This document shows, piece by piece, positions 55,385 to 64,000 of a stretch of DNA of 64,000 nucleotides. Source of the stretch: Myotis daubentonii (taxonomy: Eukaryota; Chordata; Mammalia; Chiroptera; Vespertilionidae); NCBI RefSeq assembly GCF_963259705.1, contig NC_081849.1, positions 62,950,410 through 63,014,409 on the forward strand, given 5' to 3'. A program made the translations under genes and the position numbers. Under the pieces are notes generated by a model that did not search any database, had not been told where the DNA came from, and worked only from the letters and a program-made list of their open reading frames with translations. Position 1 is the stretch's first letter, and the number at the start of each line of letters is the position of its first letter.

Positions 55385-55606
55385 TCTTAATAATATAAGG
55401 GTAATATGCTAATTAGACTAGATGTCTTCCAGACATCATTCTGGACATCCTTCCTGATGAAGCTGGGGCCGGAGGGAAGCCCAGGTCCCAGCTGCCAGAG
55501 AGAAGCCGTTGCCGGCAGCCCAGATCCTGGGTGCCAGGGGGAAGCTGGTGCTGGCAGCCAAGGAAAGGAAGACCTACTCATGAATTTTCATGTATCCAGC
55601 CTCTAG
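55385..55606 (+). mobile_element. Helitron, first of a head-to-tail pair
   Basis: A|TCTTAATAATATAAGGGT start, hairpin CATGAATTTTCATG, CCAGCCTCTAG end abutting TCCTATATAATAAAAGG of the next unit. Confidence 0.9.
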
Positions 55607-55930
55607 TCCTATATAATAAAAGGCTAATATGCAAATCGACCAAATGGCAGAACGACCGGTTGCTAGGAGCTGCCCCCTGGTGGTCAGTGCACTCCCACAG
55701 GGGGAGCGCCACTCAGCCAGAAGCCAGGCTCACGGCTGGCAAGCACAGCGGCAGTAGCAGGAGACTCTCCTGCCTCCATGGCAGCGCTAAGGATGTCTGA
55801 CTGCCCAAGGGGAGCAGGCCTAAGCCATCAGTTGGACATCCCCCAAGGGCTCCCGGACTGCGAGAGGGAGAAGGCCGGGCTGAGGGATGCGCCACCCCCC
55901 CTTTACAAATCTCATGCACCAGGCCTCTAG
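55607..55930 (+). mobile_element. Helitron, second of the pair
   Basis: TCCTATATAATAAAAGGC start, end CAGGCCTCTAG|T. The terminal hairpin is decayed (ACAAATCTCATGCACC). GC-rich interior, no coding. Confidence 0.92.
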
Positions 55931-56188
55931 TTTGTTATAACAGCCCAAACTAACTGACCCTACAATGGAATATTATTAAGCTATGAAAAGGAATAAAACA
56001 CTGCGTCATACTAAGCATGGATGAACATTGAAAATATTATGCTAAATGAAGAAAGATGAACAAAACAGGCCACATATTATATGATTTCATTTATATAAAA
56101 TGTCCATAATGAGAAAATCTATAGAAACAGAAAGTTGTGTTTGCCTGGGCCTAAAGGTAGGGGGAAATAGGAAGTATGGGAATTCTTT

Positions 56189-56338
56189 ATTTTTTTAAAA
56201 TTTCTTTATTGATTAAGGTATTACATATGTGTCCTCATCCCCACATTGCCTCAACTCCCCCACTCATGCCCTCACTCCCCTGTTGTCTGTGCCCATTGGT
56301 TAGGCTTATATGCATGCATACAAGTCCTTTGGTTGATT
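56189..56338 (-). mobile_element. Young 5'-truncated L1 3' end
   Basis: Antisense: poly-T, TTTCTTTATTGATTAAGG, then a distinctive 3'UTR. GGGAATTCTTT at 56178-56188 and 56339-56349. On the element strand AATAAAG precedes the A-tail. Confidence 0.88.
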
Positions 56339-56487
56339 GGGAATTCTTTTAGGGGTGATGAAAACATATTGGGCTTAGTGGTGGTGGCTGCACAATTTTG
56401 TGAATGTACTAAAAAATGAATCACTGACTTATACACTCTAAAAGGGTAAAACTTGTCATATGTGAATTGTATGTCAACTTAAAAAAT

Positions 56488-59400
56488 CCTTCCCTCCCAA
56501 AAATAATCTTTGAATCAAATAGAATCAATTACTCAGCTTCTTCCACAAAAACCACTGGCATTGAGGTGAATCTAATTTTGCTGAGTCAGATATATGACAC
56601 TGGGATCTAGTCCTAAGATTCAGAAGAGAACTATTCTGAGTTCTGAAAGAGATGAAGAAAGCTCCAATAAGAAAGTTTTGAGAACTCCACCATGACTGCT
56701 TTATAATATCATACTTAACTGAAAACAAATGAGCTACATAATATCAACATGGGAGCTTACAATTTCATATCAGTTCACATAAAGCCTGAACCTATATGCG
56801 CTAATGAACTCATGGAAAGGAAAGAATGAAATAGCAAGGTCAAAGTCAACTTCAACATGTGGAAACACCAATACAAATGATAACAAGACTTGTCCACCCG
56901 GGGCTGCCATACTGGTCATCGGAGAACTCTAACAGGTCACCAAGACTCCTCCTCAGGTGAGAGGCTGCTGACAGTCGTGTCCAGAAATAAAACATGGGGT
57001 CCTCCAAGAGCCTGAAGGCCCTCTTCTCCCCTGGCAGGCAGTATCAGCTTAGATCACCGAGGGCCTATCTACAAGCAACCAGGGGTCTGACTAAAGCCCT
57101 CACAGAAAGACTAGAAGCCAAATCTAGATGTGACGTTAAAATGACCTGTAAGCTCCAAAACAATTGCTTGATCTTTGATCTGTCTGCTTGCTTTACATTT
57201 AGCAAAGGTTCACATTAAAAAAAAAAGTTACCACAACTCTACTTCTCAGAAATACCACCATGTAGGTTAAAACAGAGACATGTATGTGCTCAGTATTCAC
57301 TAGTCAAACCATCACGAGTCAAAAGAACCCAAGCTAATGCAAAGCCTGAATTTCACTGTCTGCAGTTAAATGAGCAAGGTAAATAAAGCAAGCACAATCA
57401 CGAATCATCTCAACTTTTGGGAGGTTTTGTTCCAAAGGGTAATTATGAATCAGCTATTTGAAACTCAAAACACTTTTTCATAGAAATCTGTTATCTCATG
57501 GCCATGTACCCATGGGACCCAGAGAGATCTGTGCCATGCACTTGAAACAGAGCTGATGGCACTTACAGAGTGAAATTGCCTTCCAAATTCAACTCCAGAA
57601 CGAACCTCAGAGTGGCAGTTCCCTGTCTACAGCATCGGGAAGTAGGGTGCACACCCTCTGGTCCCATCATTCACCAGGTATCCTAAGCCAGTGGGCAAAT
57701 ACAAACCATGTCCACCGTGGGAATCCCATCCCACTGCTATTCAGACATACAAAACCATTCACGAGAATTCTATAAGGCTGGGAGTGTCTGTAACATTTTG
57801 CTACTCTCCCAAAATACTAATTTCAATAAATGTCTGCTTATCTGGAAATGAAAGCAAACAAACAAATTCTCATTATAGGGTTTTTTTAAACTTTTTGTTG
57901 AAGTACAACATTCATACAGAAAGTCCAACTGCTGGATTAAAAAAAAAAATTCTTAGGAAAGATACATGAAAAGTCATGACTTCTGGCAGCTTCTAGATGA
58001 TTCTTATAGTCAATAAAGCTTTTTATCACCATTATGTCCTCCCCCCAGCAGGCACCACAAGCACATTTGTGGAATCTCTGTACCTTTAACACCATTAGTG
58101 TTGTGGATGTAATTCATTTTTAAAATACCCTAGAATAGCCTACATACACTGCAATAGGGAATAATGGGATTGGCCAGGCCTCAGAGAAGGTATTGTTTAG
58201 ATAGAAATAGAAAATAGATGGTTTAAAAATAGTAACGAAAACGACCCATAAATGCTGAGTGTCTGGACTAGGTTACCAAGGGCCCCAACAGAACACAGTG
58301 AGGTGAACTGGGCACAGCACACTCGGGTGTTAGAAGGGCAGGCTTGCCCTTGCCACGGCGTGACCTGACCAATCTGCCTCTTCATGCTATGACCTCCTCA
58401 ACCAGGAAACTATTCTCACGCAGGGAGCTGTGTGGCTGAGTGACAAGGCTGGGAGGGAAATCAAGTTTTCAGTGAATACTTTGGTGCCTTTAGAATGTGG
58501 CTTCACTAATACGTATTGTTTATTAAATAATTAAAGACACAGAATGCATTATGTGATTCATCTTTGCAATAAACCCCAAATGAGAGTCGGGAAATTTGTA
58601 ATAACTCGGGCCACGCTCCCTACCCTCTCCCACCCTCCCTGACCCCTCTGCTGGCTCTCTGTTGGCTTACACGGAGCTGACAACTCGGCCCCCAGTCCTC
58701 AGCCTGACCTCATTCTAGCCTGACCACCTGGTCCTGACTCAGAGCCTTGCTGTCAACCCTGCTATTTGTGCTTAATCCCCAGCCCTGCTTCAGGGTTTCA
58801 GGTCAAGGATCTCTGTCCCCGTCCCCAACCCCAACCCCTACAACCAGGCCATATTCTCAGTGACTCTGAGCTTCTTGGGAAAAGTGACGATCATCCTCCT
58901 TAGGGAAAACCACATCATTAACTCTGAATACAAAGTAAGCTAATCAGCTAAGGGTCAATACAGAAGGAGGGAAAGGGCAGGTTTGAGTTAGTTTTAGGAG
59001 AAGAAAAGAAAAAAGAGCAAACATATAAGTATGACCATCAGAGATTCTCTGAAATATAACTCCCCCAATGGCCCGCCCCCTCACACACACACAGTATCAG
59101 CAATGGAACCAATTAAGCAAATTATTTTTCATCTTTGGAGCGCAAATCTAATCCTAGATGATACTTTCCATCAATTATGCTAGATTCTCTATCAACAGAG
59201 GGTCTTCGCCAATCTCAGTTCTTTCTTTAAAAGGCCCACAAAAGAACCCAAGACCCGCTTGCTGAGTTATCTCTGCAGAGAGGAGCTCATCATGACTGGA
59301 GGTCAGGACACGGGCACCTGTAAGAGGGGCGCCTCTCCTCAGAGGACCGCCCTCCCTGTGCTCAGCCCCTCCCCTCCCCAGCTACTGGGATGACCCAACC

Positions 59401-59882
59401 CTAAGGCAGCCACTGCACTGACCACGCTGAGCCAACCAGATTCACAGAATTTCGGGGACAAGTGGGACTACTGTGGGGAGCTACTTTTAGCCACATGCAG
59501 AGATGAGAGACTGGAAAGGCAGAAAGAGAGAGCGGGTGAGAGACAGCCAATGGGACATCAGTGATCTCAGCCTCATCAGCTGCCCCGAGGCTATAGGAGC
59601 AGCTCACCAACCTGAAGGTAGTCACAAGGTGTTCACATCCCACAAGATCCCCTTCTCCCAGGACATTTAGATCCGCAACTATGCTGCTCCAGGAATCAGA
59701 CTGTCCTGGCTCAGGTTGTTTGTTCTCCCTTCTTAGCGATAATACAAATCAACTACAAATAGCCGTTATCAGTGTCCTCCCTTTATGTCTTATGTGCCTA
59801 CATATGTATATAAAGGGGACAAGGGAGGGGGCATAGCAATTTATCTTTTTTTTTTTTAATCCTCACCCAAGGACATTTTTCC
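56488..59882. other. Unique sequence, nothing recognised
   Basis: About 3.4 kb, AT-rich at first and GC-moderate around 58600-59600. No exon or transposon could be supported. Confidence 0.5.
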
Positions 59883-60003
59883 ATTGATTTTTTTTTTTTT
59901 TTTTTTTTTTTTTAGTGAGAGTGGAGGGAAAGGAGGTGGGGGGGGGGGTAGAAAGAGAAACATCAATGTGAAAGAGACACATTGATTGGTTGCTCCTTTT
60001 CCT
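59883..60003 (-). mobile_element. VES-related SINE, 5'-truncated, antisense
   Basis: T26 run then GAGAGTGGAGGGAAAGGAGG, GAAACATCAATGTGAAAGAG and ACACATTGATTGGTTGC, which matches the tail half of the older VES type. The tRNA head is absent. Confidence 0.75.
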
Positions 60004-60185
60004 GAAGATTCGAATTCAGCAGTCCTGGGACCTAGGTATGGATGTTTTTTAAAAGATGATTAAAATGTACAGGATTGAGGATTACCACGTTACAGAAGGA
60101 AGTCTTGAGGCTTCTGTATTGCACACAGTTCCCGTAACTACCACCACAGTTCCCCGCTCCGGCACACCAATCCTCCTGCCTGCAG

Positions 60186-60186
<1 letters not shown>

Positions 60187-60233
<47 letters not shown>
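60187..60233. repeat. (CA)n microsatellite
   Basis: About 23 CA units. ORFs through it are compositional. Confidence 0.97.
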
Positions 60234-60235
<2 letters not shown>

Positions 60236-60369
60236 GCCTTGAGGCTGTGCAGCAGGCCCCGCCCCACTGTGAGCGTGGTAGAGCCGCCATACCCAGGTCA
60301 TAGTTCAGATGAGGCTTTCTTTCCATCCATTCCTGCCTAACATTCCCAGATACACAGGAAATAAAGAGA

Positions 60370-60960
60370 AAGGCATCTAAGCATATCCCTGCAGAAAATC
60401 ATCAAGGCACAGAGGAACACAGCAAGAGCAGAAAGGAGCAAAGGAATTACAAACCAGCCAGAAAACAGTGAACACAATGTAAAAGGACTAAATTCTTCAA
60501 TCAAAAGACAGAGAGTGGCTGAATGGATAAAAACAACCATCTATTTGCTGCCTTCTCACTTCAGATGTAAGGACACACACAGAATGCAAGTGAAGGGATG
60601 GAAAGAGGTTTTCCATGCAAATGGAAACCAAAAGAAAGCTGGGGTAGAAATACTTACCTCAGACAAAGTAGACTTTAAGACAAAGACTGTCTAAGTGACA
60701 GAGAAGGTCACTGTATAATGATAAAGGAGTCAATCCAACAAGAGTGTATAATACTTATAAACATTATGCACCCAACATAGGAGCACCTAAATATATAGAG
60801 CAAATATCAACAGACCTAAAGGAGAAAATAGACAGCAATACAATAATAGTAGGAAACTTTAATGCTCTACTTTCTCAACGAATAGAGCATCCAGACAGCA
60901 AATCAATAAGGAAGCATTGGCCTTAAATTCCACGTTAGACCAGAGGGACTTAACATTCCC
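60370..60960 (+). pseudogene. Old L1 ORF2 endonuclease-region remnant
   Basis: GAGTGGCTGAATGGATAAAA, ATGCAAATGGAAACCAAAAG and ACCCAACATAGGAGCACC follow the endonuclease part of L1 ORF2. The remaining frame 60744-60926 contains IIVGNFNALLS, in which the catalytic-motif Asp of GDFN is replaced by Asn. Several stops; inactive. Confidence 0.82.
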
Positions 60961-62054
60961 AGGCGAGCACACACAGGCTGCCCTTGCACATACCTGTCGT
61001 AGCAACTGTATCATAAACATATTTGTTTGCATGTCTTCTCTTTTTACCGAATTATAAGCTCCTAGAGGACAGATGCTCTTCTTTCTCATCTTTATATCCT
61101 GCTGTCCAGCAAAATGCCTGTCATCTCATAGGTAGTCAAATGTTCAGTGAATAAACTAATAAACGGACCCATGTGGAAGTCATACAGGCACAACTATATC
61201 AAATACTGGGGTGCTGTTTTGTTTTAGTTGAGCAAAAGAACACTTGGATGAATATAATCCTTAAATGTTATTTATTAGATGGCCCATAATGTGCCCTGGG
61301 TTCTAAAAGTTACTTAATAATTCTCCAGCACACCAAGGAGAAAGCTCTCAGCAATCTTTAACTCAGTTAGAAGCAATGCTAAATTCATCTTATGTCTAGA
61401 CCTCACTTCAAGTGGACTCATGTGACTTTAGTTCTAGCCTTAGACATCGCTGAACAAAATAAAATGTCTGAGAGATGCTGGCAGGGGAGTTGGCAAGACA
61501 AAGATATATCATATACACGCCCTTTAAGGGTTTTCTGAATAGCACTTTGCTAAGCTACAGGCTTGCAGGATTTAAAATATGACTCAGAACACCAACTGTG
61601 ATGCCAATGCTTTTATTTTTGGATTTTTTAGCAGAGAATATGGCTATAAAGTGAACCTATTCAGTCTACAAATTCCCTAAATTTCCTTCTAGAGAATCGG
61701 AAAGCATTTGGCATTTCTCCAGGGATCATTTTATTGGCATATATAGTTGTGCTGGTAAATTTTTGTAACTAAAGAAGAATTAATAACTGAAGCTTTAAAT
61801 GATTCCCATGATATCCTCAAGCACAGACGAAACTTGCTCATGGAAATGTACATGGGTGGATTGTTCAGTTTTCTTTTTTTCCACAATGAAACGCTGGCTT
61901 GTCGTTATACCTGTGATCTCAGGCAAGTGGCAAGGGACAATAACAGAAGGACCACAGTTCTGAGAGAGAAAATGAGATCAGAGAAAATTCAATGGCATGG
62001 TAAAAATAATTTATGCTTTATACCAACTATGCTTTGCTATTCAACACCTTCGCT
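60961..62054. other. Sequence with an L2-like 3' end
   Basis: About 61050-61165 resembles an L2 3' end (CTCCTAGAGGACAGATGCTC, GTTCAGTGAATAAA). The rest is unrecognised. Confidence 0.5.
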
Positions 62055-62715
62055 CCTCATTATGCTCTTAAATCAACTTTATTGAGGTACAATTTATATA
62101 CAATAAAATGCACCCCTTCTAAGAGCACAGTTTAATGAATTTGGACAAATGCACATGTCTATGTAACCACAACCTCAAACAAACATATATGAACATCTCC
62201 TTCACCCCAGAAGTTCCATCCTGGCCTTCTGTAATCAAGTCCCACCACAGTGATCTCCCTAGTTTCTATCACTATCAATTAGTCTTGTTTGTTCTACAAC
62301 TTCATATAAATGGACTCACAGAATATGCTTCTTTCTCTCAACATAATGTTTTTGAGTTCCAGCCACAGTGTTGCTAGTATCAGCAGTCCCTTCCTTTTCA
62401 TTGCTGAATAGTATTCCATTATATAAATATACCACAATTTATCAATTCACCAGTTGATGAACATGAGCTGTTTCCACCTTTCAGTTGTTATGATAAAGCT
62501 GTATTTAACATACAGGCCTTTGTATTGGGTAAATGCGAAAGAACAGGCCATCGGATAAAAGTGCTTCACACTAGAAACTGCCAAACTGTTCTCCAAAGTA
62601 GCTGTGTCTTTTTCCGTTCCCACCAGCCATGCCTGACAGCTCAGTTGTTCCATATCCTCAGCAACACTTGGTAATGACAGTCTTAAATTTTAGCCATGCT
62701 AGTGGGTGTAGGTGG
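62055..62715 (-). mobile_element. Old L1 3' fragment
   Basis: TTTATTGAGGTACAATTTAT, TGCTGAATAGTATTCCATTA and TTCCCACCAGCCATGCCTGA read as an ancient L1 3' region in reverse. Confidence 0.85.
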
Positions 62716-62786
62716 ACCTCACACAAGGTAGAAAATCTGTTTCCTTCAACATTCAACATTTCCCTCTGTCTATAAAACACAGACAA

Positions 62787-63426
62787 TCCTATCTAATAAA
62801 AGAGAAACATGGTAATTAGCCGTACATCCGCTACCCTTCCCATTGGCTAATCAGGGTGATATGAAAATTAACTGCCAGCCAAGATGGCCGCCGGCAGCTA
62901 GGCAGCTTGAAACTAACATGAGGCTTGCTTGCTTCAGTGATGGAGCACTCCAACGTTCCCCGCCTGCCTTGCCGGCCTCTGAGCTTGCAGTCTGAAACAT
63001 TGTTACAAATATAGAAGCTAAACAAAACCCCAGAAACCTGCTTTCAGCCAGCCGGGATCTCAGAGCTGGAGTTGAAACACTGTTTCGATTATAGAACCCA
63101 AACAAACCAGATACCTGCTTTCAGCAGCAGAGGCCTCAGAGCTGGAGCCAGAGCTAAAGCTGGCCCAGAATTAAAAAAGAAAAAAAGAAAAAAAGCAGCA
63201 GTTGGGAGCGTCAGTCACCCGCCAGCCTGAAAACAGCCCTCAGCCCCTCACCCAGACTGGCCAGGCACCCCAGTGGGGACCCTCCCCCTGAAGGGTGTGT
63301 GACCAGCTGCAAACAGCCATCATCCCCTCATCCAGGCTGGCCAGGCACCCAAGCAGGACCGCCACCCTGATCCAGGACACCCTTCAGGGCAAACCAGCTG
63401 GCCCCCACCTGTGCACCAGGCCTCTA
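62787..63426 (+). mobile_element. Helitron, first of a head-to-tail pair (second copy of the 20488 type)
   Basis: A|TCCTATCTAATAAAAGAG start; ATTGGCTAATCAGG and CCAAGATGGCCGCC as at 20488, octamer mutated to ATGAAAAT. Ends TGTGCACCAGGCCTCTA against TCCTATATAGT. Confidence 0.9.
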
Positions 63427-64000
63427 TCCTATATAGTAAAAGGGTAATATGCCTCCCAGCACCAGGATCAGCGGAGCCAAGTGGCCTCCTGGCACCAAGA
63501 TCAGCGTGACAGGGGGCAGCGCCCAAACCCCCTGATCGCCCTGCGGCTCTGTGTGTGACGGGGCGGGGCCACAACCTCCTTATCCACCCTGCTCTGTTCG
63601 TGACAGGGGAAGGTGCCCCAACCCCCTGAACAGCCCTGCTCTGTGCCTGATAGGGGGGAGCTCCCCAACCCCCTGATCTCCCTGTGGCTCTGTGTGTGAC
63701 AGGGTGCGGCTCCCCAACCCCCTGATCGGCCCTGCTCTGTGTGTGACAGGGTGCGGTGCTCCCCCCCACCCCCCAAGGGCCCTGCTCTGTGTGTGACTGG
63801 GTAGAGCTATAACCTCCCCATCGACCCTGCCCTGAGTGTGAGAGTGGCGGGACCCCAACCCCCTGATCTGCCCTGCTCTGTGTGTGACAGGGGGCGGTGC
63901 CCCAACTCCCCTATCGGCCCTACTCTGTGAGTGACAGGGGGAGCTCCTCAACCCCCTGATCGGCCCTGCTCTGTGCGTGACAGCGGGGAGCTCCCCAACC
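63427..64000 (+). mobile_element. Helitron, second of the pair, with minisatellite, cut by window end
   Basis: TCCTATATAGTAAAAGGG start; from about 63505 diverged 45-50-bp units of the same minisatellite as in 21305-21830. The 3' terminus is beyond position 64000. Confidence 0.88.

Larger units (their letters stand above)
55061..55958 (+). mobile_element. MaLR-type solo LTR (MLT1-like) in L1, carrying a Helitron pair
   Basis: LTR pieces 55061-55384 and 55931-55958: TTCATATGCTGAAGTCTGAT, CTTGATCTTGGACTTCTCAG, CCAGAACTGTAAGAAATAAA, then TTTGTTATAACAGCCC after the Helitrons. Orientation as the L1. Confidence 0.72.
53950..56487 (+). mobile_element. L1 with ORF2 3' part, broken by an LTR and a younger L1 scrap
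   Basis: L1 ORF2 C-terminal region, then the 3'UTR: CAATGGAGGAAAATAGGC, CATTTCTCCAAAGAAGATGC, TGGTGGGAATGTATACTT, TACAATGGAATATTATTAAG, ending GTATGTCAACTTAAAAAATC. Frame broken by several stops; longest remaining piece is 54191-54565. An LTR (about 55061-55958) and a 5'-truncated L1 (56189-56338) interrupt it. Confidence 0.85.

Overview
This window comes from a bat genome, almost certainly a vespertilionid. Two signals support this. There are many tRNA-headed VES-type SINEs on both strands. There are also at least eight loci of HeliBat-type Helitrons (5' TC, a terminal hairpin, 3' CTAG, insertion between A and T), which among mammals are known mainly from vespertilionid bats. Older mammalian repeats (MIR, L2, MER5, MER20, MaLR LTRs, L1) form the background. 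There are no bacterial-type genes, CRISPR arrays or operons.

The only host gene I recognise is OSBPL6 (ORP6, oxysterol-binding protein-related protein 6), on the minus strand. Nine consecutive exons can be placed to the base: a 5'UTR/start exon at 30428-30667, then 12940-13056, 12770-12823, 11776-11889, 7863-8030, 7180-7300, 4951-5054, 4655-4747 and 2750-2906. All have AG acceptors and GT donors, the phases are compatible, and together they give an open 341-codon N-terminal part (1024 nt) with no stop. It carries a Ser-rich N terminus, the PH domain and the Ser/Arg-rich linker. The FFAT motif and sterol-binding (ORD) domain must lie to the left, outside the window. Positions 30668-64000 lie upstream of the start exon (5' intron or upstream region); no further exon could be identified there.

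Layout: 1-2.6 kb, repeats (MIR, hAT, GC-rich Helitron, L1). 2.7-13.1 kb, eight internal OSBPL6 exons with VES SINEs and old DNA transposons in the introns. 13.1-30.4 kb, one 17-kb intron with a five-insertion nest at 20.0-22.2 kb, single and paired Helitrons, an LTR copy and hAT elements. 30.4-30.7 kb, the start exon with two uORFs. 30.9-33.2 kb, an L1 broken by a Helitron, a SINE and an LTR, then a VES/L1 chimera. 33-48 kb, mostly unique sequence. 48.5-53 kb, two solo LTRs, one split by a full-length half-L1 (HAL1) with an intact 282-codon ORF1 and no ORF2. 53.5-56.5 kb, a Helitron and an L1 broken by an LTR that itself holds a tandem Helitron pair. 59.9-64 kb, old L1 pieces and another long tandem Helitron pair running off the window.

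The most interesting material is mobile-element biology: four of eight Helitron loci are head-to-tail pairs, Helitron leaders carry a promoter-like motif cluster, and a HAL1 element with intact ORF1 is present. Family names for repeats are from memory of consensus sequences; terminal repeats and target-site duplications were read directly from the sequence.
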